Source: Prevotella sp.
Lineage (GTDB): Bacteria > Bacteroidota > Bacteroidia > Bacteroidales > Bacteroidaceae
Length of the DNA: 12,607 nucleotides
NCBI GenBank assembly: GCA_016283605.1
Contig: JAEENF010000138.1
Coordinates: forward strand, 1-12,607
Direction: 5' to 3'
In this document: piece by piece, positions 1 through 7,379 of the stretch
How positions within the stretch are numbered: position 1 is the stretch's first letter
How the letters are laid out: each line of letters begins with the position of its first letter
Notes under the pieces: model-generated
The model's database searches: none
Seen by the model: the letters and a program-made list of their open reading frames with translations, nothing else
What the model was told of the DNA's origin: nothing
Made by a program: the position numbers and the translations under genes

Positions 1-133
1 GATTCTCCCACTCGTGTGAGCCCTGTGCGATGGGCTTGTTGTCCTCGTCGATGAGGACGGCCTTGATGCGGGTAGAGCCAAACTCGATACCGAGAATGGC
101 TTTACCTGCTTCGATTGTTTGTTTTGCAGTCAT
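1..133 (-). CDS. araB: L-ribulokinase, FGGY family, N-terminal 44 residues (cut by window edge)
   Basis: This is the start of a sugar kinase that runs off the left edge. The ATG is at 133-131 and 44 codons are present. The visible part contains the segment ILGIEFGSTRIKAVLID at about residues 13-29, the N-terminal phosphate-binding strand-turn-strand of the FGGY/ASKHA kinase fold. Family knowledge: such kinases phosphorylate a sugar with ATP in the cytoplasm; placed after araD and araA it should phosphorylate L-ribulose to L-ribulose-5-phosphate. The start codon lies 3 bases after the araA stop, so translation is probably coupled. The sequence resembles the kinase of Bacteroidales ara operons more than E. 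coli AraB. The exact substrate is inferred from context, because most of the protein is missing; xylulokinase-like specificity is the main alternative. Confidence 0.8.
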   Translation of the reverse strand, partial: MTAKQTIEAGKAILGIEFGSTRIKAVLIDEDNKPIAQGSHEWEN

Positions 134-136
134 ATC

Positions 137-1675
137 TTACTTCAGTGCTTTGTTCAACATATAGTAAACCTCGTTGTTGCGGAGGGTCTGCTTGAAGTCG
201 GCGATATTCGTCTGCTTGTTGATGCGGACGTATTCAATGCCGAGCATCTCAGCGAAATCTTCCCAGTACTCCTCGTTGATGTCGTAGGAGAAAGCTGAGT
301 GGTGAGTACCACCGGCGAGGATCCAGGCGGCAGCACCAATCTCGAAGGTGGGCTGGGGAATCCAGAGTGCAGAAGCAACGGGCAACTTAGGCATGGGCTT
401 CGGCTCGATGCACTCCACCTCCTGAGAAATCAGACGGAAGCGGTTGCCCAGGTCAACGACTGTAGCCTTGATACCACGACCTGTCTTTGAGGTGAACACG
501 AGACGGGCGGTCTGTTGCTTGCGGATACCGATTCCGAGGAAGTGTACCTCGAGTTTGGGTTTGTCAGAAGCGATGAGCGGACAGATCTCGAGCATATGGC
601 TCTGCAGACAAGATGAGCGGTCGCCGGCGAAATTCAGCGTGTAGTCCTCGAGGAAGGAACAACCTGTAGGCATGCCCTGCTGGATGACCCAGAGTGTGCG
701 ATAGAGACATGCGGTCTTCCAGTCGCCCTCGGCACCGAAACCGTAACCCTCTTCCATCAGACGCTGTGAAGCGAGGCCAGGAATCTGGTCGAAGCCGACG
801 AAGTTGGAATTATTGATGTCGGCATCACCGAGGTCGTCGAAGTTGGTGGTGAAGGCAGTGGCGCCCTCATCCTTCAGCACGCGGCGCAGGGCGATCTCAG
901 CTTTGGCAGCGTTCTTCACCTTCTCCCAATAAATGGCTTCACCGCTCTCATCGATCTTAATCGTGTATAGCTTCTTGTACTCCTCAACGAGCTCATCAGC
1001 CTCCTTATCGGTGACCTTCTTGAAATACTCCATCAGAGAGCTGACGGGATAGTAGTCGACATGATAGCCCAGACGTTGCTCGAACTCCACGCGGTCGCCA
1101 TCAGTAACGGCGACGTTGTTCATGTTCATACCGAACATCAGACAGCGTACGTTGTGAGCATCAGCGACACCAGCAGCTACGCGAGCCCAAACGGCAATCT
1201 GCTTCTGGGCCTTCTCGTCCTTCCAGTAACCGCAGACCACCTTACGGGCGATGCGCATACGGGTGCAGATGTGTCCGAACTCGATGTCGCCGTGAGCACT
1301 CTGGTTCAAGTTCATGAAGTCCATGTCAATCTCGCTCCAGGGGATCTCGGCATTGTACTGAGTGTGGAAATGAAGCAGGGGTTTCTGCAGCTGCTGCAGG
1401 CCCTTGATCCACATCTTAGCGGGGGAGAAGGTGTGCATCCAGGTGATGATACCCACGCACTTCTCATCGTTGTTGGCAGCCAGCATGATCTGCTCAACTT
1501 CCTTTGAACTGTTGGCTGTGCCCTTATATACAATCTTCACAGGGATGTTGCCGCTCTTGTTCAGACCGTCGACCATCTCCTTTGAGTGACCGTCGACAGC
1601 TACGACTGCGTCACCTCCATAGAGCAACTGTGCACCAGTTACCCACCATATTTCAAAATTCTCAAATGCTTTCAT
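137..1675 (-). CDS. araA: L-arabinose isomerase
   Basis: This 512-residue protein converts L-arabinose to L-ribulose in the cytoplasm, the first step of bacterial arabinose use; it is slightly longer than the 500-residue E. coli enzyme. The metal and catalytic residues of the family are all visible: E316 in FGAEGDWK, E343 in FLEDYT, H360 in SHMLEICP and H459 in GGTHHS, matching E306, E333, H350 and H450 of E. coli. The N-terminus (FEIWWVTGAQLLYG) is the usual family start. The ATG at 1675 is preceded by AAGG about 6 bases upstream in an A-rich leader made of 8-base repeats, and the gap to araD is 19 bases. It sits between araD and araB, as expected of a single arabinose operon. The reading frame is intact and the assignment is secure. 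Confidence 0.97.
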   Translation of the reverse strand: MKAFENFEIWWVTGAQLLYGGDAVVAVDGHSKEMVDGLNKSGNIPVKIVYKGTANSSKEVEQIMLAANNDEKCVGIITWMHTFSPAKMWIKGLQQLQKPLLHFHTQYNAEIPWSEIDMDFMNLNQSAHGDIEFGHICTRMRIARKVVCGYWKDEKAQKQIAVWARVAAGVADAHNVRCLMFGMNMNNVAVTDGDRVEFEQRLGYHVDYYPVSSLMEYFKKVTDKEADELVEEYKKLYTIKIDESGEAIYWEKVKNAAKAEIALRRVLKDEGATAFTTNFDDLGDADINNSNFVGFDQIPGLASQRLMEEGYGFGAEGDWKTACLYRTLWVIQQGMPTGCSFLEDYTLNFAGDRSSCLQSHMLEICPLIASDKPKLEVHFLGIGIRKQQTARLVFTSKTGRGIKATVVDLGNRFRLISQEVECIEPKPMPKLPVASALWIPQPTFEIGAAAWILAGGTHHSAFSYDINEEYWEDFAEMLGIEYVRINKQTNIADFKQTLRNNEVYYMLNKALK

Positions 1676-1679
1676 TTTT

Positions 1680-1703
1680 TACCTTTTTACTTTTTTACTT
1701 TTT
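1680..1703 (-). repeat. Three tandem 8-base units (AAAAAGTA) between araD and araA
   Basis: Read on the minus strand, the last codons of araD and the leader of araA consist of AAAAAGTA, AAAAAGTA and AAAAGGTA. The first unit encodes the lysine tail and stop of AraD. The third unit carries one A-to-G change that creates the AAGG sequence lying about 6 bases before the araA ATG, the only Shine-Dalgarno-like element there. The array is seen directly; its role in ribosome binding is inferred. Confidence 0.6.
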
Positions 1704-2399
1704 CTTCTGTCCATAATATGCATTAGGACCATGTTTGCGCATATAGTGCTTTTCGACGAGCAATGGATTCATTGTCGTCTGCGGGTTTACCGTCAATGAG
1801 ATAAATGCCATTTTAGCACATTCTTCCATCACCTTAGCGTTGTATACGGCATTGGCGGGCGAGGTTCCCCATGCGAAGGGACCATGATTCTTAACCAACA
1901 CTGCTGGAGTATGGTCAGGGTTGATCTTACGGATGTTCAGAATCTCGTCAACGATGACATTTCCGGTCTCCAGTTCGTACTGTCCTTTGACCTCAGCCTC
2001 GGTCATGTCTCGTGTGCAAGGGATATCCTTATAGAAATAGTCGGCATGAGTGGTACCGATATTGGGGATATCCTTACCTGCTTGCGCGAATGCTGTGGCA
2101 TAGGTCGAATGGGTGTGCACGACGCCTTGTATATTAGGGAAGGCCTTATATAATACAAGGTGTGTAGGGGTATCGCTCGACGGATTCAGTTCTCCGTCTA
2201 CAACTTCGCCAGACTCGAGGTCTACCACCACCATATCGCTGGCTTTCATGACGTCGTAGTCGACGCCAGAGGGTTTGATGACTACCAGACCGTGCTCACG
2301 GTCGATGCCGCTGACATTTCCCCATGTAAATATCACGAGATTATGCTTTACCAGGTCCAGATTCGCCTGGAATACTTTTTCTTTCAGTTCTTCGAGCAT
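1695..2399 (-). CDS. araD: L-ribulose-5-phosphate 4-epimerase
   Basis: This 234-residue class II aldolase/epimerase-family protein converts L-ribulose-5-phosphate to D-xylulose-5-phosphate in the cytoplasm, the last dedicated step of arabinose use. The residues that define the enzyme are present: zinc ligands H95 and H97 in VVHTHS and H172 in KNHG, with D76, D120 and Y229 at the positions of the E. coli catalytic residues (E. coli AraD has 231 residues). The frame is open upstream to 2576, but the family start is MLEELKEKVF at 2399, which gives the normal length. That ATG lies 4 bases after the araR stop, which suggests translational coupling. The longer version would overlap araR by about 170 bases and add a basic, low-complexity N-terminus that matches no family member I know. 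Confidence 0.95.
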   Translation of the reverse strand: MLEELKEKVFQANLDLVKHNLVIFTWGNVSGIDREHGLVVIKPSGVDYDVMKASDMVVVDLESGEVVDGELNPSSDTPTHLVLYKAFPNIQGVVHTHSTYATAFAQAGKDIPNIGTTHADYFYKDIPCTRDMTEAEVKGQYELETGNVIVDEILNIRKINPDHTPAVLVKNHGPFAWGTSPANAVYNAKVMEECAKMAFISLTVNPQTTMNPLLVEKHYMRKHGPNAYYGQKKK

Positions 2400-2403
2400 T
2401 GTT

Positions 2404-3081
2404 CTATAATTTAAAAGTCGGATCTTCCTTGTAGGCCCTCTTGTTGAAGCGATATAGGAAGGCACCACGTTTTGACCCTGTTTTGTCGATGAGTTCAGTC
2501 TTCTCAATGAAGTCCATATCCTTGATGCGTTTGCGGAAGTTGCGCTTGTCGACTTCTTCGCCACTGACGGCCTCATAGAGCTTTTGGAGCTGTGTGAGGG
2601 TGAATAGGCTGGGAAGCAGTCGGAAACTGATGGGTTCGTTGGAAATCTTTTGCCGCATCATCTTTCTGGCTCGTTGAATCATCTCGTTGTGGTCGGAATA
2701 AAGAGTGGGCACCTCATCGAAGTTTACCCATTCCAACCCATATTCCTGACGCAGGCAATCATCGTAGTCTTTCACGTTGATAAGTGCGTAGTAGGCAATA
2801 GATACCACGCGCTCGCCTGGGTCACGGTCTACGTTACCAAAAGCACCAACTTGCCGCATATAGAGGTTCCGAAGTCCGGTGAGGTCGAAGAGCACACGGT
2901 TTGCAGCATCATCGACGCTCTCGTCGCTGCGAACGAAACCTCCGTAGAGACTCCATTCGCCGCGACCAGGATCCATCTGCCGTCGTCCGATCAGAATCTT
3001 CAGCTTTCCTTCGTCGAAGCCGAAGATGATACAGTCTACCGACAACCAGACTTTAGAGTGTTCACCATAAAAACTTGTCAT
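2404..3081 (-). CDS. araR: AraR-type arabinose regulator: degenerate Nudix domain plus winged helix
   Basis: This 225-residue protein has a Nudix-like domain at about residues 8-145 and a C-terminal winged-helix region at about 155-220 (LFTLTQLQKLYEAV, then a basic stretch NFRKRIKDM). The Nudix box is recognisable at residues 48-70 (GFVRSDES ... LTGL), but the REUxEE core reads RVLFDL, so the catalytic metal-binding glutamates are missing. This fits a sensor that has lost hydrolase activity, as described for the NrtR-related AraR of Bacteroides, which binds L-arabinose and represses ara genes. It lies between the transporter and araD in the operon it should control. The start at 3081 has AAGGA almost touching the ATG, an unusually short spacing. 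The ligand and the target operator here are inferred. Confidence 0.9.
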   Translation of the reverse strand: MTSFYGEHSKVWLSVDCIIFGFDEGKLKILIGRRQMDPGRGEWSLYGGFVRSDESVDDAANRVLFDLTGLRNLYMRQVGAFGNVDRDPGERVVSIAYYALINVKDYDDCLRQEYGLEWVNFDEVPTLYSDHNEMIQRARKMMRQKISNEPISFRLLPSLFTLTQLQKLYEAVSGEEVDKRNFRKRIKDMDFIEKTELIDKTGSKRGAFLYRFNKRAYKEDPTFKL

Positions 3082-3096
3082 TTCCTTAATCGTTGA

Positions 3097-4788
3097 TTAC
3101 CAGAAATAGATGTAGAATGCTACGGTGAAGCCCAGGATGATTACTGTATGAATGACATCCCAATGGTTCCAGCTGGCACGTGTGGCTGCGCGCTGCTCAG
3201 GTGTAGAAGTACCGAATACCAGACCCTGAATCTTCTTCTCATCAGGTGCTTCAGTAATCAGTGATACGAAGATAACGATGAGACAGCATACAATCAGCAT
3301 CACGCCGCAGAAGAACAGCCAGTTGAAGTCGTAGAACACAGCCTTGAACCAACTGTCACCCGCATCTGTTGCATTACTGTAGTAGACCTTTGCTCCCAGA
3401 CGTGTCAGACCGATGATAATACCTGAGAGCAATCCCCACATACCACCTTTGGCAGAGGCACGTTTCCAAGTGATACCCAGCAGGAAGGCGGCAGCAATAC
3501 CAGGAGCCAAGACAGACTGAACGTCCTGCAAGTAGTTATAAAGCACATTACCTACTGAGCGCATAATGGGAATCCAAAGAATACCGAGAATCACGATCAC
3601 TACGGTAGCCGTTTGTCCGATACGTACGAGACTCTTCTCTGAGGTCTCGGGTTTCAGACGCTTCCAGAAGTCGATGGTGAATAGCATAGCTGAAGAGTTG
3701 AACAGTGATGCCAACGATGACATCAGCGCAGCAAGGATACCGCAGACTACGAGACCTTTCACACCTGCAGGCAGGATTTTTGCCACGAGGGTGGGGAAGG
3801 CTGCATCGGCATTAGGCGTACCGTCGGCAAGAAGAGGCAGGAAACCGCCGTCGCCAGCATACTTCTGATGCAGTGCGAAAGCAATCATACCAGGAATCAG
3901 GAACAGGAATACGGGCAACAGTTTCAGGTAAGCACCGAAGATCGTACCACGACGGGCTTCCGTCTCGTTCTTACCAGAGAGTACACGCTGTACAATATAC
4001 TGGTCAGTACACCAGTACCAGAAACCGATGACAGCAGAACCAATCAGGGCACCAAGCCAAGGATACTGTGGGTCGCTGTTCGAACGCATCAGGTGAATCA
4101 TCGTACCTGTAGCACCTTCGTAGTTGGGCTTTACATCACAAAGTTGCAGCATCTGATCCCAGCTGCCCAATGCCTTCATACCCAGGACGAGGATGATCAG
4201 CGAACCCAACAGCAGGATAGGCGTCTGCAGCACAGAAGTGTAGAGCACGCTCTTCATACCGCCGAAGATGGTGTAAACAGCAGTGATGAGCACAAGTCCG
4301 ATAGCGGCAATCCAGAAGAAGTCGATACCCCAGAGCTCTTCGATGCCGAAGACCTGCTGGAACACCAGACCGCCTGCATATACCGTTACGGCCACCTTGG
4401 TCAGCACATAGCTGATGAGTGAGATAACCGAGAGAATAGTACGGCTCTGGGTGTTATAACGACGCTCCAGGAACTCCGGCATGGTGTAAACCATCGAACG
4501 GGAATAGAAGGGCACGAACACCCATCCAAGAATCAGGATCATCCATCCCTGGATCTCCCAATGGGCCATAGCCATACCTGACGAAGCACCTGCACCTGCG
4601 AGTCCGATGAGGTGTTCTGAACCGATGTTCGATGCAAAGATTGATGCACCGATAGCAATCCAAGTGGCGTCTTTACCGCCTAAGAAATAGTCTGCTGAGT
4701 TGTCGTTTTTCTGAGAGACGACCCATAATACAATGCCGATCAGCGCACAACAGAAGACGCCAATGACAATCCAGTCTAATAATGCCAT
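3097..4788 (-). CDS. Sodium/sugar symporter, SSS (SGLT) family, probable L-arabinose importer
   Basis: This 563-residue inner-membrane protein has about 14 hydrophobic segments and belongs to the solute:sodium symporter family. Family marks are ASNIGSEHLIGLAGAGA at residues 52-68, WYWCTDQYIVQRVLSG at 257-272 and LMSSLASLFNSS at 355-366. Compared from memory with Vibrio vSGLT, A354, S357 and S358 fall at the Na2 sodium site, and E78, K289 and Q424 at sugar-contact positions. The equivalent gene in the Bacteroides thetaiotaomicron ara operon is called araP. Its place directly before araR, araD, araA and araB points to L-arabinose as substrate, but the sequence alone does not exclude galactose or glucose. 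The gap to araR is 15 bases. The 36-base gap on the mutarotase side has no clear ribosome binding site, which is common in this phylum. Confidence 0.88.
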   Translation of the reverse strand: MALLDWIVIGVFCCALIGIVLWVVSQKNDNSADYFLGGKDATWIAIGASIFASNIGSEHLIGLAGAGASSGMAMAHWEIQGWMILILGWVFVPFYSRSMVYTMPEFLERRYNTQSRTILSVISLISYVLTKVAVTVYAGGLVFQQVFGIEELWGIDFFWIAAIGLVLITAVYTIFGGMKSVLYTSVLQTPILLLGSLIILVLGMKALGSWDQMLQLCDVKPNYEGATGTMIHLMRSNSDPQYPWLGALIGSAVIGFWYWCTDQYIVQRVLSGKNETEARRGTIFGAYLKLLPVFLFLIPGMIAFALHQKYAGDGGFLPLLADGTPNADAAFPTLVAKILPAGVKGLVVCGILAALMSSLASLFNSSAMLFTIDFWKRLKPETSEKSLVRIGQTATVVIVILGILWIPIMRSVGNVLYNYLQDVQSVLAPGIAAAFLLGITWKRASAKGGMWGLLSGIIIGLTRLGAKVYYSNATDAGDSWFKAVFYDFNWLFFCGVMLIVCCLIVIFVSLITEAPDEKKIQGLVFGTSTPEQRAATRASWNHWDVIHTVIILGFTVAFYIYFW

Positions 4789-4824
4789 ATTGATTTACGT
4801 TTTTAGAATATTACGATGTTAGTT

Positions 4825-6003
4825 TTATTTCACAGAGAATTTGTAAGCAGCGTGGCTGAAGTACTTCTCTCCAGGATTCAACACGGGTTGTACCCACTGT
4901 GGCTTGTTGGGAGAGTCGGGATACTTCTGGCTCTCAAGACATACGCTGACATGCTGAGGATATGGTCCGTGCTTGTGCTCGATGTTCAGCTCGTTGCCAA
5001 CACCTTGGAAGTTTCCGCTGTATACCTGTACACCGGGCTCATTGGTAAACATCTCCATGAAGATACCGGTTTTCGGAGAATAGAGGCTGGCGCAGACCTG
5101 TGTGTCGTCGCCCTTACCGTCCTTGAATGTGTTCAGACACCAGTTGTGGTCGTAACCACCGGCATTCTGAATCTGGTCAAACTCGGACTTGATGCTGTCA
5201 CCGATGGCGTGAGGCGTACGGAAGTCCATTGGTGTTCCCTCTACCGACTTGATCTCACCCGTTGGAATGTAAAGTGTGTCGCTGGGGGTGAAGTTGTCGG
5301 CATTCACGTAAAGTACCATATCATAGCCGGGCTGTGTGAAGTCACCGCTCAGGTTATAATAGTTGTGATTAGTCTGGTTGATAATTGTCGGCTTGTCGGT
5401 CTCTGCTTCCCATGTGATGTCGAGGACGTTGTCAGAGGTGACCTTATAGGTTGTAATGGCCATCACCTTGCCGGGGAAACCGTTTTCGCCATCAGCTGCG
5501 ACAATCGTCAGTTTCAGGATAGAGTCTCCAACCTGTTCTGCATCGTAAACCTGATTCATCCAGCCTGTGGTGCCACCACCGTGCAGACAGTTAGGACCGT
5601 CGTTCTGCTTCAACTGGAATTCAACGTCGTTCAGCGTAAACTTGCCGTCCTTGATACGATTAGCATAACGGCCTACACTGGAACCGTAGTCAGTGGGGGA
5701 GTTGAGGGTATCAGCATACTGGGCAATGTTGTCGAAACCGAGAACAACGTCCGTAGGCTTACCGTCCTTGTCAGGAACGACGAGTGATACCACGCGACCG
5801 CCATAATTGGTGATGCATACCTCCATACCGTTAGCGTTCTTCAGGGTGAAGAGCTTCACGGGTTTGTTCTGAAGGGTTGTGTCGAACTTGGCTGGGTCAA
5901 GACCCGATACCGTGAGTACAGGAGCCTGCTGGTTACCTGCACATGCTACAAACATCAGCGCTGCTGCGCCAAGGCTCAAAAAACTACTTTTCAGTACTTT
6001 CAT
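4825..6003 (-). CDS. galM: Aldose 1-epimerase (mutarotase) with lipoprotein signal peptide
   Basis: This 392-residue protein interconverts alpha and beta anomers of free sugars. The N-terminus is a lipoprotein signal: basic MKVLKSS, a hydrophobic stretch, then FVAC with the lipidated cysteine at residue 21, so the enzyme should work in the periplasm anchored to a membrane. The residues after the cysteine (AGNQQ) lack the acidic pattern that sends Bacteroidota lipoproteins to the cell surface. The mature part carries the GalM active site: H141 in CLHGGG, H213 in TNHNYYNLSG and E322 in NEPGVQVYSG; YDHNW at 284-288 is also typical. It is the first gene of the arabinose block, 36 bases before the symporter, so it may supply the anomer that the symporter takes up. 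The preferred sugar is not readable from sequence; arabinose is inferred from position. Confidence 0.92.
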   Translation of the reverse strand: MKVLKSSFLSLGAAALMFVACAGNQQAPVLTVSGLDPAKFDTTLQNKPVKLFTLKNANGMEVCITNYGGRVVSLVVPDKDGKPTDVVLGFDNIAQYADTLNSPTDYGSSVGRYANRIKDGKFTLNDVEFQLKQNDGPNCLHGGGTTGWMNQVYDAEQVGDSILKLTIVAADGENGFPGKVMAITTYKVTSDNVLDITWEAETDKPTIINQTNHNYYNLSGDFTQPGYDMVLYVNADNFTPSDTLYIPTGEIKSVEGTPMDFRTPHAIGDSIKSEFDQIQNAGGYDHNWCLNTFKDGKGDDTQVCASLYSPKTGIFMEMFTNEPGVQVYSGNFQGVGNELNIEHKHGPYPQHVSVCLESQKYPDSPNKPQWVQPVLNPGEKYFSHAAYKFSVK

Positions 6004-6047
6004 TTTTGTTAGCTTTAAGTTGTTATACGTTGTGATTGCAATTTGGC

Positions 6048-6059
6048 TGTAAATTTACA
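6048..6059. promoter_or_regulatory. Perfect 12-base palindrome, candidate operator of the arabinose block
   Basis: TGTAAATTTACA is a perfect inverted repeat 45 bases upstream of the lipoprotein mutarotase ATG. Its core TAAATTTA differs by one base from the Bacteroidota -7 consensus TAnnTTTG, so it could overlap the promoter of the ara operon. Related half-sites occur at 6109-6123 (GTGTAA-TTT-TTACAC). Binding by AraR is an inference from position only. Confidence 0.35.
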
Positions 6060-6092
6060 ACTTATTTCCGAACCGACCAACAAAAATGACAT

Positions 6093-6130
6093 AAAAATTG
6101 ACGGTAAAGTGTAATTTTTACACCTTACCG
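6093..6130 (-). terminator. Hairpin downstream of galK, possible terminator
   Basis: The arms at 6102-6114 and 6118-6130 form a 13-bp stem with a 3-base loop. In minus-strand RNA the single imperfect position becomes a G-U pair, so the stem is continuous. It lies 49 bases beyond the galK stop codon and is followed on the minus strand by TCAATTTTTAT. That T-tract is interrupted by TCAA, so termination would be moderate. The inner palindrome GTGTAA-TTT-TTACAC could equally be a regulator site. Confidence 0.45.
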
Positions 6131-6179
6131 CCAGAATTTAACCTTTATAAACACAAATTGTGCTTTCTTAGGTCACTTT

Positions 6180-7346
6180 TTAGCAGAGTTTGCGTGAACC
6201 GTCGCCGATGACAACATCATAGACTTTCGGCTCATGACCATACTTCTCGTTGAACTTTTTCTTAGCATCCTCAACGAACTTCTTATAGAGGTCGTTGCGG
6301 ACGAGGTTGATGGTACAACCACCAAAGCCGCCACCCATGATTCGCGAACCGGTGACGCCATTCTCTTTGGCGATGTCATTCAGGAAATCGAGTTCCTCAC
6401 AGGATACCTCGTAGTCCTTCGACAGACCTTCGTGGGTCTTGTACATCATCTCACCGACTTTCTCGTAGTCGCCTTCGTTCAGCGCATCGCAGACAGCCAG
6501 CACACGGTCCTTCTCACCGAGTACGAACTTGGCGCGCTTGTAGTCCTCAGCGCCAACTTCCTCCTTGACTTCCTCCAACTGCTCCCAAGTGCAGTCGCGC
6601 AGGGTCTCAAACTTACCCTCCGGATGCTTGGCGGCAATGTGTTTCACCACATTCTCACAACTGTTACGACGGTCGTTGTAGGGTGAACCGGCCAACTGGT
6701 GCTTGACCACAGAGTCGAGCAGCACGAGACGATAGCCGTCGGGCTTGAAGGGGAAGTACTCGAACTCACGACTGCGACAGTCGAGGCGCATCAGACAACC
6801 TGCCTTGCCGAAGACAGAGGCGAACTGGTCCATGATACCGCATTTCACGCCACAGTAATTGTGCTCTGTAGCCTGACCGGCGAGAACCATATCCCACTGG
6901 CTGATCTTATTGTCGGCAAAGATGTCGTTCAGACCACAGGCAATACAGCTTTCCATAGCGGCTGAAGACGACATACCTGCGCCCAGGGGAACATCACCTG
7001 CAAAGGCGATATTAAATCCTTTAATGGGCGCGCCCAATTTCTTCATTTCCAAAGCGATACCGTAAATATAACGAGCCCAACTTGCACGTGGTCCGTCAGG
7101 ATCGGAAAGCTTGAAGTCTACGCGGTCCTTCAGGTCGATGGCATAGGCCATCACAGTGTCCTCAGTATCGTTGGCACGCATCTCGGCCATAATACCTTTA
7201 TCAACAGCTCCAGGAAACACAAAACCACCATTATAGTCGGTGTGCTCACCGATAAGGTTGATACGTCCAGGAGAAGCATATACGTTGCCGGTCTTTCCAT
7301 CAAAGTGCTTGATGAAACGGCTTCTTACAAATTCAATATCCATCAT
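6180..7346 (-). CDS. galK: Galactokinase
   Basis: This 388-residue GHMP-family kinase phosphorylates galactose at C1 with ATP in the cytoplasm, the entry step of the Leloir pathway. The galactokinase signature GRINLIGEHTDYNGG is at residues 27-41, the ATP-binding GHMP motif PLGAGMSSSAA at 120-130, the catalytic aspartate D173 in GIMDQF with R28 as its partner, and the third motif GSRIMGGGFGGC at 333-344. Length and motif spacing are normal. Translation may start at the first or the second of two adjacent ATG codons (7346 or 7343); neither has a clear Shine-Dalgarno sequence. It follows the MFS permease by a 33-base AT-rich gap and is probably the last gene of the galactose transcript. galT and galE are not nearby, so the product must be processed by enzymes encoded elsewhere. 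Confidence 0.97.
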   Translation of the reverse strand: MMDIEFVRSRFIKHFDGKTGNVYASPGRINLIGEHTDYNGGFVFPGAVDKGIMAEMRANDTEDTVMAYAIDLKDRVDFKLSDPDGPRASWARYIYGIALEMKKLGAPIKGFNIAFAGDVPLGAGMSSSAAMESCIACGLNDIFADNKISQWDMVLAGQATEHNYCGVKCGIMDQFASVFGKAGCLMRLDCRSREFEYFPFKPDGYRLVLLDSVVKHQLAGSPYNDRRNSCENVVKHIAAKHPEGKFETLRDCTWEQLEEVKEEVGAEDYKRAKFVLGEKDRVLAVCDALNEGDYEKVGEMMYKTHEGLSKDYEVSCEELDFLNDIAKENGVTGSRIMGGGFGGCTINLVRNDLYKKFVEDAKKKFNEKYGHEPKVYDVVIGDGSRKLC

Positions 7347-7379
7347 GATAATTCGTAATTAATAATTAATAATGCATAA
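7347..7379. repeat. Very AT-rich spacer with TAATTA repeats
   Basis: The 33 bases between the permease stop and the galK start are almost pure A and T, with overlapping TAATTA-type units (AATTAATAATTAATAAT). Spacers of this style are, as far as I recall, common between Bacteroidales genes. No promoter or hairpin is evident. Confidence 0.4.

Noticed and set aside
1061..1507. 148-codon open frame on the plus strand
   Set aside because: It is antisense to araA, which has all its catalytic residues and an intact frame.
2400..2576. N-terminal extension of araD to a start at 2576
   Set aside because: It would overlap araR by about 170 bases, and the extra 59 residues are unlike AraD. The start at 2399 gives the normal family length.
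2404..3081. Active Nudix hydrolase
   Set aside because: The catalytic glutamates of the Nudix box are replaced, and a C-terminal winged helix and the operon context point to a regulator.
4816..5787. 323-codon open frame on the plus strand
   Set aside because: It lies wholly opposite the lipoprotein mutarotase, shows no recognisable domain, and is best explained as an antisense shadow of that gene.
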